Virus record (IMG/VR): IMGVR_UViG_3300046011_010905
Span: 1-21,876 of that record
Length of the DNA: 21,876 nucleotides
DNA from: a virus
Reading direction: 5' to 3' (one strand)
The notes beneath the pieces are model-generated. The model was not told the DNA's origin. It worked only from the letters and a program-made list of their open reading frames with translations, and searched no databases. Within the stretch, counting starts at the first letter, position 1. Each line of letters begins with the position of its first letter. Both the position numbers and the translations under genes were made by a program. This document shows positions 1-7,890 of the stretch, in pieces.

Positions 1-2
1 TA

Positions 3-542
3 TTATAAAATTTCATCTACCAGCCCGTACTTCTTAGCAGTATTTACATCAAAGTACCATTCTTCTTGCTTACTTTTAACCTTTTTTAGTATAGCTGGTG
101 TGAGTTTTGTCTTAGAAATTAAGTAATCATCACATATTTTTTCAGTACGATCTGCTTCTCTTATTTCTTGTTTATGAGTAGCTACTTTTCCATTCATCTC
201 ATAATGTGACTCATGATACATAAATGTTGAATATCTACTTGCTGTTCTGTGATGTCCAGCTGCGTACACTATTAATCCCATTGACATTGCTGTACCATGG
301 CATATAGTATAAATTGGAGTCTGCGAGCTATCAATTACATCTATTAATGCAAGCCCACTATATACTTCCCCACCAGGTGAATTAATTATTAGTTTTATTG
401 GCTCTGCTTGCGCTTTTTTAATATCCTCTTCGTTTATCTCGTATATTAACTGTATAATATCATTGACTAATTCGGCATCAATGTAACCTAATGTCATTGT
501 TCTACTAAGCGGGTCTGTTTTAAATCGACGCATTTTAGACAT
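3..542 (-). CDS. clpP: ClpP-like serine protease
   Basis: A 179-residue ClpP-type peptidase, somewhat shorter than bacterial ClpP (about 195-205). In the family it forms the proteolytic barrel that works with Clp ATPases; phage copies may serve in virion maturation or host takeover. Visible hallmarks are NSPGGEVYSG (about 54-63), the nucleophile S87 in GTAMSMG, H110 in FMYHESH, and the C-terminal KYGLVDEIL typical of the family. Where E. coli ClpP has the catalytic Asp171, my hand alignment back from the YGLVD motif puts Glu161 (KQEEWYF), a conservative but unusual change. No propeptide is evident. It lies 24 nt after the GT2-type gene and is the last gene in the window. No Clp ATPase gene is seen here, so it may use a host unfoldase or one encoded elsewhere. 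Confidence 0.92.
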   Translation of the reverse strand: MSKMRRFKTDPLSRTMTLGYIDAELVNDIIQLIYEINEEDIKKAQAEPIKLIINSPGGEVYSGLALIDVIDSSQTPIYTICHGTAMSMGLIVYAAGHHRTASRYSTFMYHESHYEMNGKVATHKQEIREADRTEKICDDYLISKTKLTPAILKKVKSKQEEWYFDVNTAKKYGLVDEIL

Positions 543-566
543 AGGCTGAAGTTTCTCATATAAATA

Positions 567-1436
567 CTAAAATATTTCAAATTCAATTTCTGTATCTCCA
601 AATCCCCAAGAGTCAATATTTTCTGTTTTTTCTTGATAAATTATAGCTCTGTAATGGTCATTTGTTTTTTTATTAATACCATCAAGAAAACCACCCCCAC
701 CACGACCATGATTAATGTGGAATAAAGCTGGGTTGTAAAGGGCTTTAAGTCCAAAACCATGCATTACTGCTTTTTTCTGTACATTGGTATCACTATACAA
801 AACATATATAAGATCTTCTTCAAATCCTCTTACCTCATTCCAAACATGTTTAGTCGCTAATTGAAAATCACCACAACAGTTAATGATACTATAATCATCA
901 CCTTCATTTACTTTTTCCTCATAGTGACGTTCTTCTGAGTTTTTAATTAGGTATTCTCTTAATAATTTCCAATCTTCATATTTACATTCTCCACCATGAA
1001 ATTTTTTAATATCATCTAATTCTACTGGTCTTCTACTAATAGTATAGAATGTATTTGGATCAATTGAATTAATTAGTTCTTCTAAATGATCTCTACGAGG
1101 TTGGATTACATCAATATTTGTACTTATTATCCAATCTCCTTCTGCTCGTCTCAATCCAAGATTACGAGCTAAAGTTTCACAACACACCTGAGCATAAGGG
1201 TCATTATTGGTAATAAGAGAGGCTACTTCAGGAGATATTACAATGTGTTTTAAATTACCTTTAAATTTTAAATTATCTTTAATATCATAAAGTAAACTAT
1301 GAGTTGGTGAATTCCAATCAATATAAAATACTTCATCATAAGTATCAATTGCTGAATTGATGCAGTATGTTGCTCTTTCTAGGAGATTACCTCCATAGTT
1401 ATCGTTTCTAGAGATTATAACTGCTGATATTTTCAT
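567..1436 (-). CDS. GT2/GT7-like glycosyltransferase
   Basis: A 289-residue GT-A fold glycosyltransferase candidate. The N-terminus MKISAVIISRNDNYGG is a typical first strand and nucleotide-binding loop, and DEVFYIDWNSP follows as the second. GDWIISTNIDVIQPR (about 100-114) has the position of a DXD-like metal/nucleotide site (NID). The later GF-E and SDTN region plus FHINHGRGGGG resemble the C-terminal part of GT2/GT7 galactosyltransferase-like proteins. I chose the ATG at 1434-1436: the longer reading frame begins at a GTG at 1458-1460 and adds eight residues ahead of the domain. With this start the gene overlaps the end of the GDPD-like gene by 29 nt. Acceptor and donor cannot be read from sequence. 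Confidence 0.75.
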   Translation of the reverse strand: MKISAVIISRNDNYGGNLLERATYCINSAIDTYDEVFYIDWNSPTHSLLYDIKDNLKFKGNLKHIVISPEVASLITNNDPYAQVCCETLARNLGLRRAEGDWIISTNIDVIQPRRDHLEELINSIDPNTFYTISRRPVELDDIKKFHGGECKYEDWKLLREYLIKNSEERHYEEKVNEGDDYSIINCCGDFQLATKHVWNEVRGFEEDLIYVLYSDTNVQKKAVMHGFGLKALYNPALFHINHGRGGGGFLDGINKKTNDHYRAIIYQEKTENIDSWGFGDTEIEFEIF

Positions 1437-1869
1437 TTTTATATTTTGATATGTTATCACTACAAATTCCTAAACATGCAGAAATATTATCGTTATACAT
1501 TTCAGGTATTACTGCTATACTATTTTTAATCGGCTGTTTACCAGGATAAGCCCATATAACTCCCCTTGATGTTAAAGTAATTGTATCTTCCTCATGCCAG
1601 AAATAATTAAATCCATCAATCACATTAAACCATTCCATTGCCTCTATATTTTTACAATGTATCCATATATGTTTATACCTCTCATTTAACCAATGTTGTG
1701 TTATACCATATTGTGGTTTATCATGTCCCAAATATAAAACACTTTCAACCACCCACACATCAATTTCAACATCATAACCTAAGTTGAGTGCTTCATCTAT
1801 GTATTCAGGTTTATTTTCTAAGTGAGGGTTTTTAGTATCTATGTTTCCTCTATGTGATATCAGTATCAT
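1408..1869 (-). CDS. Short GDPD-like phosphodiesterase
   Basis: A 153-residue protein resembling the N-terminal catalytic half of glycerophosphodiester phosphodiesterases. It shows SHRGN (H6, R7), LENKPEY (E18, N19), VEID (E35, D37) and GHD (H49, D50), which match the HRG...EN...E-D...HD order of metal and catalytic residues in that family. Full GDPDs are about 240-300 residues, so this is a compact version or a truncated barrel; WIHCKN and VIWAYPG could be later barrel strands. It overlaps the upstream HAD-nucleotidyltransferase gene by ATGA, so the two are probably translationally coupled. Inference: it may act on a glycerol-phosphate or other phosphodiester on the glycan made by this cluster, but a non-catalytic or different substrate role is equally open. 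Confidence 0.65.
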   Translation of the reverse strand: MILISHRGNIDTKNPHLENKPEYIDEALNLGYDVEIDVWVVESVLYLGHDKPQYGITQHWLNERYKHIWIHCKNIEAMEWFNVIDGFNYFWHEEDTITLTSRGVIWAYPGKQPIKNSIAVIPEMYNDNISACLGICSDNISKYKNENISSYNL

Positions 1870-3242
1870 TTTTTGTAGTTTTCCAAGTAATGATTTAAAT
1901 CTTCAGGAGTACCTAAACCCCACATATTTTCAGCTGGGATTTGGTAGTTGTATATTTTTTTATCTTCTTGGATAGCTTCATTATAGACAGGACAAACATA
2001 AAATTCATTATTTACTCTGATATTTTTATCTATCATTTGTTCTGCTGATTTAACAAAATCAGACCCATGTTTCCAATAGTAAATTCCTGCTGTTGCTTGA
2101 TTTGAAATTGGATTTTTTTCGGCTACTTCAGTAATAATTCCATTTTCGTTTGTTTTAGCAAATGACCATTTTGGGTGTGTAGCTTCAAAACACATAATAG
2201 CACCATCGTATCCTTTTTCATTCATCTGATACATAAAATCAGTTGAATCCCATTCAATAAATTGATCTGAGTTGGTTAGTATTAGTTGATTTTCATTGTT
2301 AATATATTCCCTAGCTAATAGGACAGTACATGCTGCTCCTTCAGTCATCCCATCTACTTCAACTATTTTACAATTAGGAGTAATTAAATTAAGTAATGTA
2401 TCTAAATTATATTTTTCCCTATGTGATTTTTGAACTATATAGATAAAATTAGCTTCAATATTCATTGCTTCAACTACAACCTGGATCATTGGTTTTCCTT
2501 CTATGTCAATAAGAGGTTTAGGGAATGAATATCCTACCTTTTCAAAGCGGCTTCCAGCACCTGCCATAGGAACAACAATATTTAATTTTTCATCATGCCA
2601 TTTACTTTTATTCATATTATTTGTTTTCAATTTATTTTTAATTTTTTCTAAAGTAATGTCTACAGAATTTTTTACACGAAGTATAGAAGCATTTGAACGG
2701 TAAGCAGCTAATAATCCTTGAGGAGAATCCTCAATAATTAATGTTTCTTCAGGTAAACAACTCATCATTGAAATAGCTTTCCAATATACTTCAGGGTGTG
2801 GTTTTGGATTTTTAACATCATCATTTGTAACAATAACATCTAAATATTCAATCACCCCTGTTTTTGCTAAAGCCACTAATGCTGTTCTTCTAATACTATT
2901 AGTACAGCAACCAAGTAAATAACCCTCATCTTTTAATGATTTAAAGATAGATATTATTTTATTATCTATTTTTATTTTTGAAAATTCTTCTAAAGTTAAT
3001 TGTTGTTTCCTGTCGTATATTTGTTGGTGAGCCTCTACAGGAAGTCCTTTTTCTTTAGTTAACATTTTTAATTTAGTTCCTGTCTTTAATCCATCATATC
3101 GAGTAATATGTTCTTTTTCTGTAATAACATATATAGGATCTATTTCAAAAATAGCTTTATTTAGAGATTCATAGTGAATATCTTTAGTATCTGTTATAAC
3201 ACCATCTAAATCAAATAATATTAGTTTTATTTTAGAAAGCAT
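1866..3242 (-). CDS. HAD phosphatase-nucleotidyltransferase fusion
   Basis: A 458-residue two-domain protein. Residues about 5-205 are a HAD phosphatase of the beta-phosphoglucomutase type: LFDLDGVITDT (D11, D13), CCTNS (T114), NPKPHP (K147) and IIEDSPQG (E171, D172). Residues about 219-458 are a sugar-phosphate nucleotidyltransferase: PMAGAGSRF, then FPKPLIDIEGKPMIQ, with NSDQF as the metal-binding Asp region. Together they suggest removal of a phosphate from a sugar bisphosphate and activation of the sugar 1-phosphate to an NDP-sugar, as in heptose and capsule pathways; the substrate and base are not evident. A methionine (residue 210, codon at 2613-2615) sits in the linker behind an A-rich stretch like other starts here, so a separate transferase could also be made. 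A promoter-like element abuts the ATG. Confidence 0.85.
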   Translation of the reverse strand: MLSKIKLILFDLDGVITDTKDIHYESLNKAIFEIDPIYVITEKEHITRYDGLKTGTKLKMLTKEKGLPVEAHQQIYDRKQQLTLEEFSKIKIDNKIISIFKSLKDEGYLLGCCTNSIRRTALVALAKTGVIEYLDVIVTNDDVKNPKPHPEVYWKAISMMSCLPEETLIIEDSPQGLLAAYRSNASILRVKNSVDITLEKIKNKLKTNNMNKSKWHDEKLNIVVPMAGAGSRFEKVGYSFPKPLIDIEGKPMIQVVVEAMNIEANFIYIVQKSHREKYNLDTLLNLITPNCKIVEVDGMTEGAACTVLLAREYINNENQLILTNSDQFIEWDSTDFMYQMNEKGYDGAIMCFEATHPKWSFAKTNENGIITEVAEKNPISNQATAGIYYWKHGSDFVKSAEQMIDKNIRVNNEFYVCPVYNEAIQEDKKIYNYQIPAENMWGLGTPEDLNHYLENYKK

Positions 3243-3246
3243 ATTA

Positions 3247-3278
3247 TAAATATAATTTTATTTTTATGGTTTTCCAAA
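3247..3278 (-). promoter_or_regulatory. Bacteroidota-like promoter abutting the ATG
   Basis: On the minus strand TTTG (3278-3275) is followed by exactly 20 nt and TATATTTA (3254-3247), then four bases and the ATG at 3242. TATATTTA matches TAnnTTTG at seven of eight positions. The box lies inside a 14-bp dyad (3243-3256, ATTATA-AA-TATAAT). It sits in the only sizeable gap of the window (3243-3307). The element at 13481-13512 has the same layout. If used, the transcript would start at or near the ATG and be nearly leaderless. No terminator hairpin was seen in this gap. Confidence 0.5.
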
Positions 3279-3307
3279 TTATTTTTTTCTTAAATTGAAT
3301 TTTCATA

Positions 3308-4126
3308 TTAGTACATTTTATATAATTTGTTTATACCTTCTTCTAATGTTGTTTTTGGTTGCCAGAATTTTAAAATATAACTATCAGCATTATTCATAGC
3401 ATTCTTTTGAGTTTGATCCTGCCTAGTAGATGGGATTATTTCACATCCTGAAATATTTTGAATTATCTTTGCTACGTCAATTACTTTAACCCAGTCAAAA
3501 TTAGTTATATGATAATTTTTATTTCTATTTAATGTATGGTATTTTCTACTTAATACTAGGAGACATTCAGCGCAATCATCTCCATATAATAATTGTCTTG
3601 ATTCTTGTCCATCTGTTCTCATTTTAATAACACCTTCATACTTAGCCATTTTAATAAAGTCAGTTATAACGTGAGATTTTTCTTCATCCTTTTCATAACC
3701 ATATACATTCCAAAATCTAACAACTATACCATTTAAATCCTTAGTCATCTTTTCACCTATACTCTTTAATTGACCATAGGTAGAATAACCTAATTCAGAC
3801 ATTTGTGATGAAGCAAATAATACTGGTTTATTATACTTTTGAATCAATTCAAATGTATTAGCCATTATTTTTATATTGTTGCTAATAAATGGGTAGGTAT
3901 CTTGATATTTTTCAAGGTATTTAGCCCCACCAACATCAAATGCTAAGAAGTGAACTATATCACATTCTTTAATTTTACCTTCAAGAAGTAAATTATTTGG
4001 TATTCTAAGATCTTCATTTAAATCTCTTTCAATATCAAATTCAATTACTTCTTCTCCTTGATTTTTAAAATAATCTACAATACAATTACCTATTTGTCCT
4101 GATGATCCTAAAACTAGATGTTTCAT
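3308..4126 (-). CDS. NAD-dependent sugar epimerase/dehydratase
   Basis: A 272-residue extended short-chain dehydrogenase-like enzyme that would act on an NDP-sugar. The Rossmann motif GSSGQIG is at 7-13 and D31 after the second strand suggests preference for NAD(H). The active-site pair is Y117 and K121 (YGQLK) preceded by SSQMSE, and VRFWNVYG is the usual strand after it. It is somewhat shorter than typical UDP-sugar epimerases (about 310-340). The gene overlaps the upstream gene by ATGA and is followed by the 65-nt gap, so it closes the sugar block. The active site lacks the Asp-Glu pair of 4,6-dehydratases, so epimerase, reductase or decarboxylase chemistry is more likely; which one cannot be told. 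Confidence 0.85.
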   Translation of the reverse strand: MKHLVLGSSGQIGNCIVDYFKNQGEEVIEFDIERDLNEDLRIPNNLLLEGKIKECDIVHFLAFDVGGAKYLEKYQDTYPFISNNIKIMANTFELIQKYNKPVLFASSQMSELGYSTYGQLKSIGEKMTKDLNGIVVRFWNVYGYEKDEEKSHVITDFIKMAKYEGVIKMRTDGQESRQLLYGDDCAECLLVLSRKYHTLNRNKNYHITNFDWVKVIDVAKIIQNISGCEIIPSTRQDQTQKNAMNNADSYILKFWQPKTTLEEGINKLYKMY

Positions 4127-5016
4127 ATAATATTTTTACTTTTAGTCCATTGTTGAAGGTAATAAGAGAATTTTGATTCTATAACCTCTCTTTGATTTTC
4201 TATTTTATTTAAAACTAACATATTTTTATAATAATCCGCAAAATTATTCTTATCTTCCTTATCTGGGTGATATTCAAATATAATTTGATTTCTTAAGATA
4301 TATTCTTTAATATTGTACCCCTTTTGAACAGCTATATCTGATGCTAACATACTATAATAATCCCAAGGGCCGTATCCTTTCCATTCATCCGGTATTGGGA
4401 TTAACTCTATAAAATCTTTGCTATATAGGTCAAACCAACCAGCATATTTAAAACGAGTTGCTTGTTGTAGATAAGGTTCACCTAATACTTTAGACTGAAT
4501 TTCAAATATATCTGACTTATTCCAGTTTTCATAAGGGACACCTTGGTAGTTTTCATTTACTAACTCATCCCAAGTCCAATCCCATAGCTTATGAATTTCG
4601 GGAGTTATAATAAAATATTTATCTGGTATATTTTTAGCTGATTCAATCAGGTAATATAATAAATGTTCATGAAACCACATATCAGGACAAATAGGGATAT
4701 AATAGTCTATATGTGGTTCTATTTGGTTTTTTTGTAAATCTAAATGACCCCACAATTCATTTCCTTCATATATTGTAGAGCGTATTGTTGTCCAATCTAA
4801 TAATTTAAGTAAAACATTAAATTTATTGATGAAAAATTCTTTAGGTAATTTAGATTCCTTCCAGTTAATTACATAATCAGATAAATTCAAAGCAACATCA
4901 ATATGTACTTTATCTTCTGGGTTTAGGTGAGATGAGGCTTTTTTAAGTTGGGTAAATGTAAGTAGAGCATAGTCTATTTCCCACGGCATTATATGATATA
5001 TTAATTTAATATTCAT
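4123..5016 (-). CDS. Unrecognised, putative glycosyltransferase
   Basis: A 297-residue protein rich in aromatic residues (many Trp and Tyr) with no signal peptide or membrane segment. I do not recognise the family with certainty. The opening MNIKLIYHIMPWEIDYA, a middle YYIPICPDMWFHEHLLYYL and the strand YFIITPEI with a following WDWTWDE resemble the layout of GT-A transferases, where such a Pro-Asp segment lies near the donor site, but no clear DXD is present. The gene is coupled by ATGA overlaps to sugar-nucleotide enzymes on both sides, which makes a role in sugar transfer or modification the best guess from context only. Confidence 0.6.
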   Translation of the reverse strand: MNIKLIYHIMPWEIDYALLTFTQLKKASSHLNPEDKVHIDVALNLSDYVINWKESKLPKEFFINKFNVLLKLLDWTTIRSTIYEGNELWGHLDLQKNQIEPHIDYYIPICPDMWFHEHLLYYLIESAKNIPDKYFIITPEIHKLWDWTWDELVNENYQGVPYENWNKSDIFEIQSKVLGEPYLQQATRFKYAGWFDLYSKDFIELIPIPDEWKGYGPWDYYSMLASDIAVQKGYNIKEYILRNQIIFEYHPDKEDKNNFADYYKNMLVLNKIENQREVIESKFSYYLQQWTKSKNII

Positions 5017-5777
5017 TTTAATTTATTATATACTTCTTTGATACCTTGTTCTAATCCAGTAAAGTTAAGAGATAAATTATAAAAAGTTCCATTATACATT
5101 TTATCCCAATCATTCTCAATAGTTTTTACTTCTACTTTATAATCATTTAAACTATTAATGATATTTGCAATGTTTTCTAAACTATAAAATTTATTGTAAT
5201 TACAATTTAATTCTTTAGGACCATCATTATTTATATAATGCTCCACTATTTTAATTAAATCAGGCATATAAATAAAATCCATGTATTTATTTTGATAGAC
5301 TACTATTGATTCTTTATTTATATAACGTTTAATATTTGCCTTTATAAATCGTGTATCTAATTCATTTTCATCAAATGTACCAAATATTCGTAAATTATAA
5401 AAGTTATCTTTATTAAGTATAGATTGTCTAATTACATGTTTGCTTAATCCATAAGGATTATTTTGAGAATATATTTCTGCCCCTGATCCAAAATGTATGA
5501 ATTTTTTAAAGTGTGATTGTTGTTTTAATAGATTATAATATATAGAAAGATTATCATCCATTACACTCCAATCATCTTGTTGTAGTCTACTTCCTCCCTT
5601 TATAGCACAATGTAATACTACATCAAAATGTGTATTTTTGAAAAAATATTCGATTTGCCTTGAATCAGTTAAATCTACTTCTTTTCTAGTAAGAGTAGTT
5701 ACTCTATATTTATCTTTTAAAGCATTATGTAATGATCTACCTACATAACCATTAGCTCCAGTAATCAATATTTTCAT
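5013..5777 (-). CDS. SDR-family NDP-sugar reductase/epimerase
   Basis: A 254-residue extended short-chain dehydrogenase-like enzyme, close to RfbD/WcaG/YerF-type reductases in size. Residues 5-13 carry TGANGYVGR, the nucleotide-binding loop; LTRKEVDLTD follows the second strand; HFGSGAE and YGLSK (Y109, K113) form the active site. No Asp-Glu dehydratase pair is present. It overlaps the upstream acetolactate-synthase-like gene by ATGA, so the two proteins are probably made in step. In yersiniose synthesis the ThDP enzyme YerE is paired with the reductase YerF, which reduces the newly attached two-carbon branch; the adjacency here makes that role an attractive inference. A GDP-fucose-synthase-like or 4-ketoreductase role is an alternative. 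Confidence 0.82.
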   Translation of the reverse strand: MKILITGANGYVGRSLHNALKDKYRVTTLTRKEVDLTDSRQIEYFFKNTHFDVVLHCAIKGGSRLQQDDWSVMDDNLSIYYNLLKQQSHFKKFIHFGSGAEIYSQNNPYGLSKHVIRQSILNKDNFYNLRIFGTFDENELDTRFIKANIKRYINKESIVVYQNKYMDFIYMPDLIKIVEHYINNDGPKELNCNYNKFYSLENIANIINSLNDYKVEVKTIENDWDKMYNGTFYNLSLNFTGLEQGIKEVYNKLK

Positions 5778-7507
5778 AACATAATTTCTTTCATTTCATC
5801 ATCACTTAAATAAGGAAACATATTTTCTAATGAGTTAGATATAATTTTACCATTACTATCCTTAGATGATTGTACACGTGGTATTAATAATTGGTTTTCA
5901 ATCATCATTATTTCACACAATACTGGTCCTTCTGTATTTAATATTTCATCTATTTTATTTTCTAATTCAGTATTATTGTTAAGAATATATGTTTTAAATC
6001 CATAAGCGTCAGCTAATTTAGTAAAATTAGGATTACTAACCCCACTATCAGGATTAGATCCAATATATTTTCCTTTAAATAGATTATCTTGCATCAATGA
6101 AATAGCTAAATAACCATTATTATTAAGCAAAAATATTTTTAAAGGTATTTTATTATGAATTATTGTTTGTAATTCCTGAATATTCATTTGTAACCCTCCA
6201 TCTCCGGCAATTAATATAATATCTTTACTTGGATCTGCAAAATAAGCTCCAATAGCTCCTGGTAAACCAAATCCCATTGAACAGCAAGCACTAGATGTAA
6301 ATAATCTGGATTTACCGTTCATTTGCAGTGATTGCATTGTACATGTATAACTTGTACCCATATCAGTTACTACAATATTATTATCTGTTAATTTATTAGA
6401 TAATACCTCCATAAAATAAAATGAATTTATTTTTTCATTATTTATTTTATATTCAGGCTGAAATACTGGGTATTTTTCCTTCCATGATTGGGTTTTGTTA
6501 ATCCAATTAGTCCAATCTGGTATGTTTTTATTTTCTAGTTTGGCTTTAAGTATAGATAAGAAAAATTTTAAATCTTTATTGATAGGATAATCTATTTTAA
6601 TAGTTGGTTTTTTTAATTCATTTTCATCTATATCAACCATTATTTTAATAGAATTAGGAGAAAAAGACTGGTGTTGGTATCCTATATTAGGGATAGACAT
6701 TCTACTACCTAATATTAATAACAAGTCGGCATTTTGAACTGCAAAATTACCAGCTCTTTCACCTAATAATCCAAAATTTCCTACAAATAGAGGATCATTA
6801 TGATTTAATAAATCTTTAGAAGTCCAAGTTGATATTATAGGTATTTGTAATTTATCTTTTATTTCTAAAAATTCTTTTTCTGAGTTAGATAGGTGAATTC
6901 CGTTTCCTGTTACTATTATAGGTTTTTTAGATTTAAGTATAATATCTATAACATCGTCTACAAAATATTCTTTTGGATCAATTTTTGCATTTTGGATATC
7001 TAATGGAATATCTAACCAAACAGGGCCTTTTCTACCAGTAGTTGCTTCTTGATAAGCTTTTTCAAGGCATGATACTATATTATTAGGATTAGTTATCTGA
7101 ATAGCATATTTAGTAATAGGTTTTACCATACTAATTATATCACATTCTTGTACACCTAATTGTCTTAATTTAATATCTTTTAAACTACCTAATGATTGAT
7201 CTACTGGTACTTGTCCCGAAATTATGATCATTGGGATTGAATCTTGATAGGCTCCAACTACACCGGTAAGAGTATTAGTAGACCCAGGTCCATTAGTAAC
7301 TAAAACACAAGCTGGTTTATTGGCTATGCGAGCGTATCCTTCAGCTGCCATAGCACATGCCTGTTCATGATAATTACAGATATATTTAAAATCTCTTTCT
7401 GCTACTGAATTGAGTAGATGAGCTGCTGCTCCTCCAGATACTGAAAATATGGTATCTATTCCTTTAGATTTGAGAAAATCAAATACATAGTCTGAAACTT
7501 TTATCAT
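5774..7507 (-). CDS. Acetolactate-synthase-like ThDP enzyme
   Basis: A 577-residue, full-length three-domain thiamine-diphosphate enzyme of the acetohydroxyacid synthase superfamily. The Pyr domain has the catalytic glutamate E48 in NYHEQACAMAAEGYAR and the TNGPGSTNT loop (71-79). A central domain spans about 185-345. The PP domain has GDGG at 435-438 and NN at 462-463, the cofactor motif. The C-terminus (SLENMFPYL then acidic residues) recalls ThDP enzymes of surface polysaccharide clusters rather than IlvB. There are no other branched-chain amino acid genes here; the neighbours are sugar-nucleotide enzymes. Inference: like YerE, it may decarboxylate pyruvate and attach the two-carbon unit to a 4-keto sugar. 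Overlaps on both sides (ATGA) tie it to the HAD and the reductase. Confidence 0.88.
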   Translation of the reverse strand: MIKVSDYVFDFLKSKGIDTIFSVSGGAAAHLLNSVAERDFKYICNYHEQACAMAAEGYARIANKPACVLVTNGPGSTNTLTGVVGAYQDSIPMIIISGQVPVDQSLGSLKDIKLRQLGVQECDIISMVKPITKYAIQITNPNNIVSCLEKAYQEATTGRKGPVWLDIPLDIQNAKIDPKEYFVDDVIDIILKSKKPIIVTGNGIHLSNSEKEFLEIKDKLQIPIISTWTSKDLLNHNDPLFVGNFGLLGERAGNFAVQNADLLLILGSRMSIPNIGYQHQSFSPNSIKIMVDIDENELKKPTIKIDYPINKDLKFFLSILKAKLENKNIPDWTNWINKTQSWKEKYPVFQPEYKINNEKINSFYFMEVLSNKLTDNNIVVTDMGTSYTCTMQSLQMNGKSRLFTSSACCSMGFGLPGAIGAYFADPSKDIILIAGDGGLQMNIQELQTIIHNKIPLKIFLLNNNGYLAISLMQDNLFKGKYIGSNPDSGVSNPNFTKLADAYGFKTYILNNNTELENKIDEILNTEGPVLCEIMMIENQLLIPRVQSSKDSNGKIISNSLENMFPYLSDDEMKEIML

Positions 7508-7890
7508 AAGGTTTTTTCTATAAATTTTAATGTATCACTCCAATTTTCAAAACGATACCCATTATCATCAATATACAACTCAGCTCTTGGTTTTTCACTT
7601 GTAATACTATCAATATAATCTAAAATATTATATTTTTTAAACCACTCTTGTACCAACTCAGTTCCTGTTTTACCATTTACTAAAGGACGGTCTGGTTTGG
7701 CTTTAGCAGTGAAAATAATAATTTTATATTTTTTAGATAATTCCTTAATAGCATCTATAGCTCCAGGTAAAGGATCTCCATAACAAGTTCCATCACCCCA
7801 ACCTTGATAAGCATTGTGTAATACTCCATCAAAATCAATAGCAACTACATTTGATTGACTCTCAAACCCAGGAGGTGAAAAATTAGCCAT
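7504..7890 (-). CDS. Small HAD-family phosphatase
   Basis: A 128-residue HAD-fold protein without a cap domain. Motif I is AIDFDGVLH (D19, D21), motif II is IIFTAKA (T61), K100 could serve as motif III, and motif IV is YIDDN (D108, D109). The N-terminal 13 residues before the first strand are extra. Size and layout fit small C0-type HAD phosphatases seen in phages and in polysaccharide clusters, which dephosphorylate sugar phosphates or nucleotides. It overlaps the cupin gene upstream by 8 nt and the ThDP gene downstream by ATGA. It is distinct from the HAD domain of the fusion protein at 1866-3242, so this operon encodes two HAD phosphatases, possibly for two steps of one pathway. Confidence 0.82.
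   Translation of the reverse strand: MANFSPPGFESQSNVVAIDFDGVLHNAYQGWGDGTCYGDPLPGAIDAIKELSKKYKIIIFTAKAKPDRPLVNGKTGTELVQEWFKKYNILDYIDSITSEKPRAELYIDDNGYRFENWSDTLKFIEKTL

Noticed and set aside
1437-1460. Upstream GTG start for the GT2-type gene at 567
   Set aside because: It adds eight residues ahead of a domain that begins at an ATG, and deepens the overlap with the GDPD-like gene.
2503-2703. Plus-strand open frames such as 2503-2703, 8016-8210, 9621-9839, 13244-13483 and 16889-17188
   Set aside because: Each lies inside a well-supported minus-strand gene, has no recognisable domain and a biased composition typical of the opposite strand of coding DNA.
3243-3307. Rho-independent terminator or small RNA in the 65-nt gap
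   Set aside because: No GC-containing stem followed by a T run was found; the only dyad is the AT-rich one overlapping the promoter-like box.
5774-7507. Reading the ThDP gene as a branched-chain amino acid acetolactate synthase
   Set aside because: No regulatory subunit or other ilv genes are near; neighbours are sugar enzymes and the C-terminus resembles polysaccharide-cluster ThDP enzymes. IlvB activity is not excluded by sequence alone.
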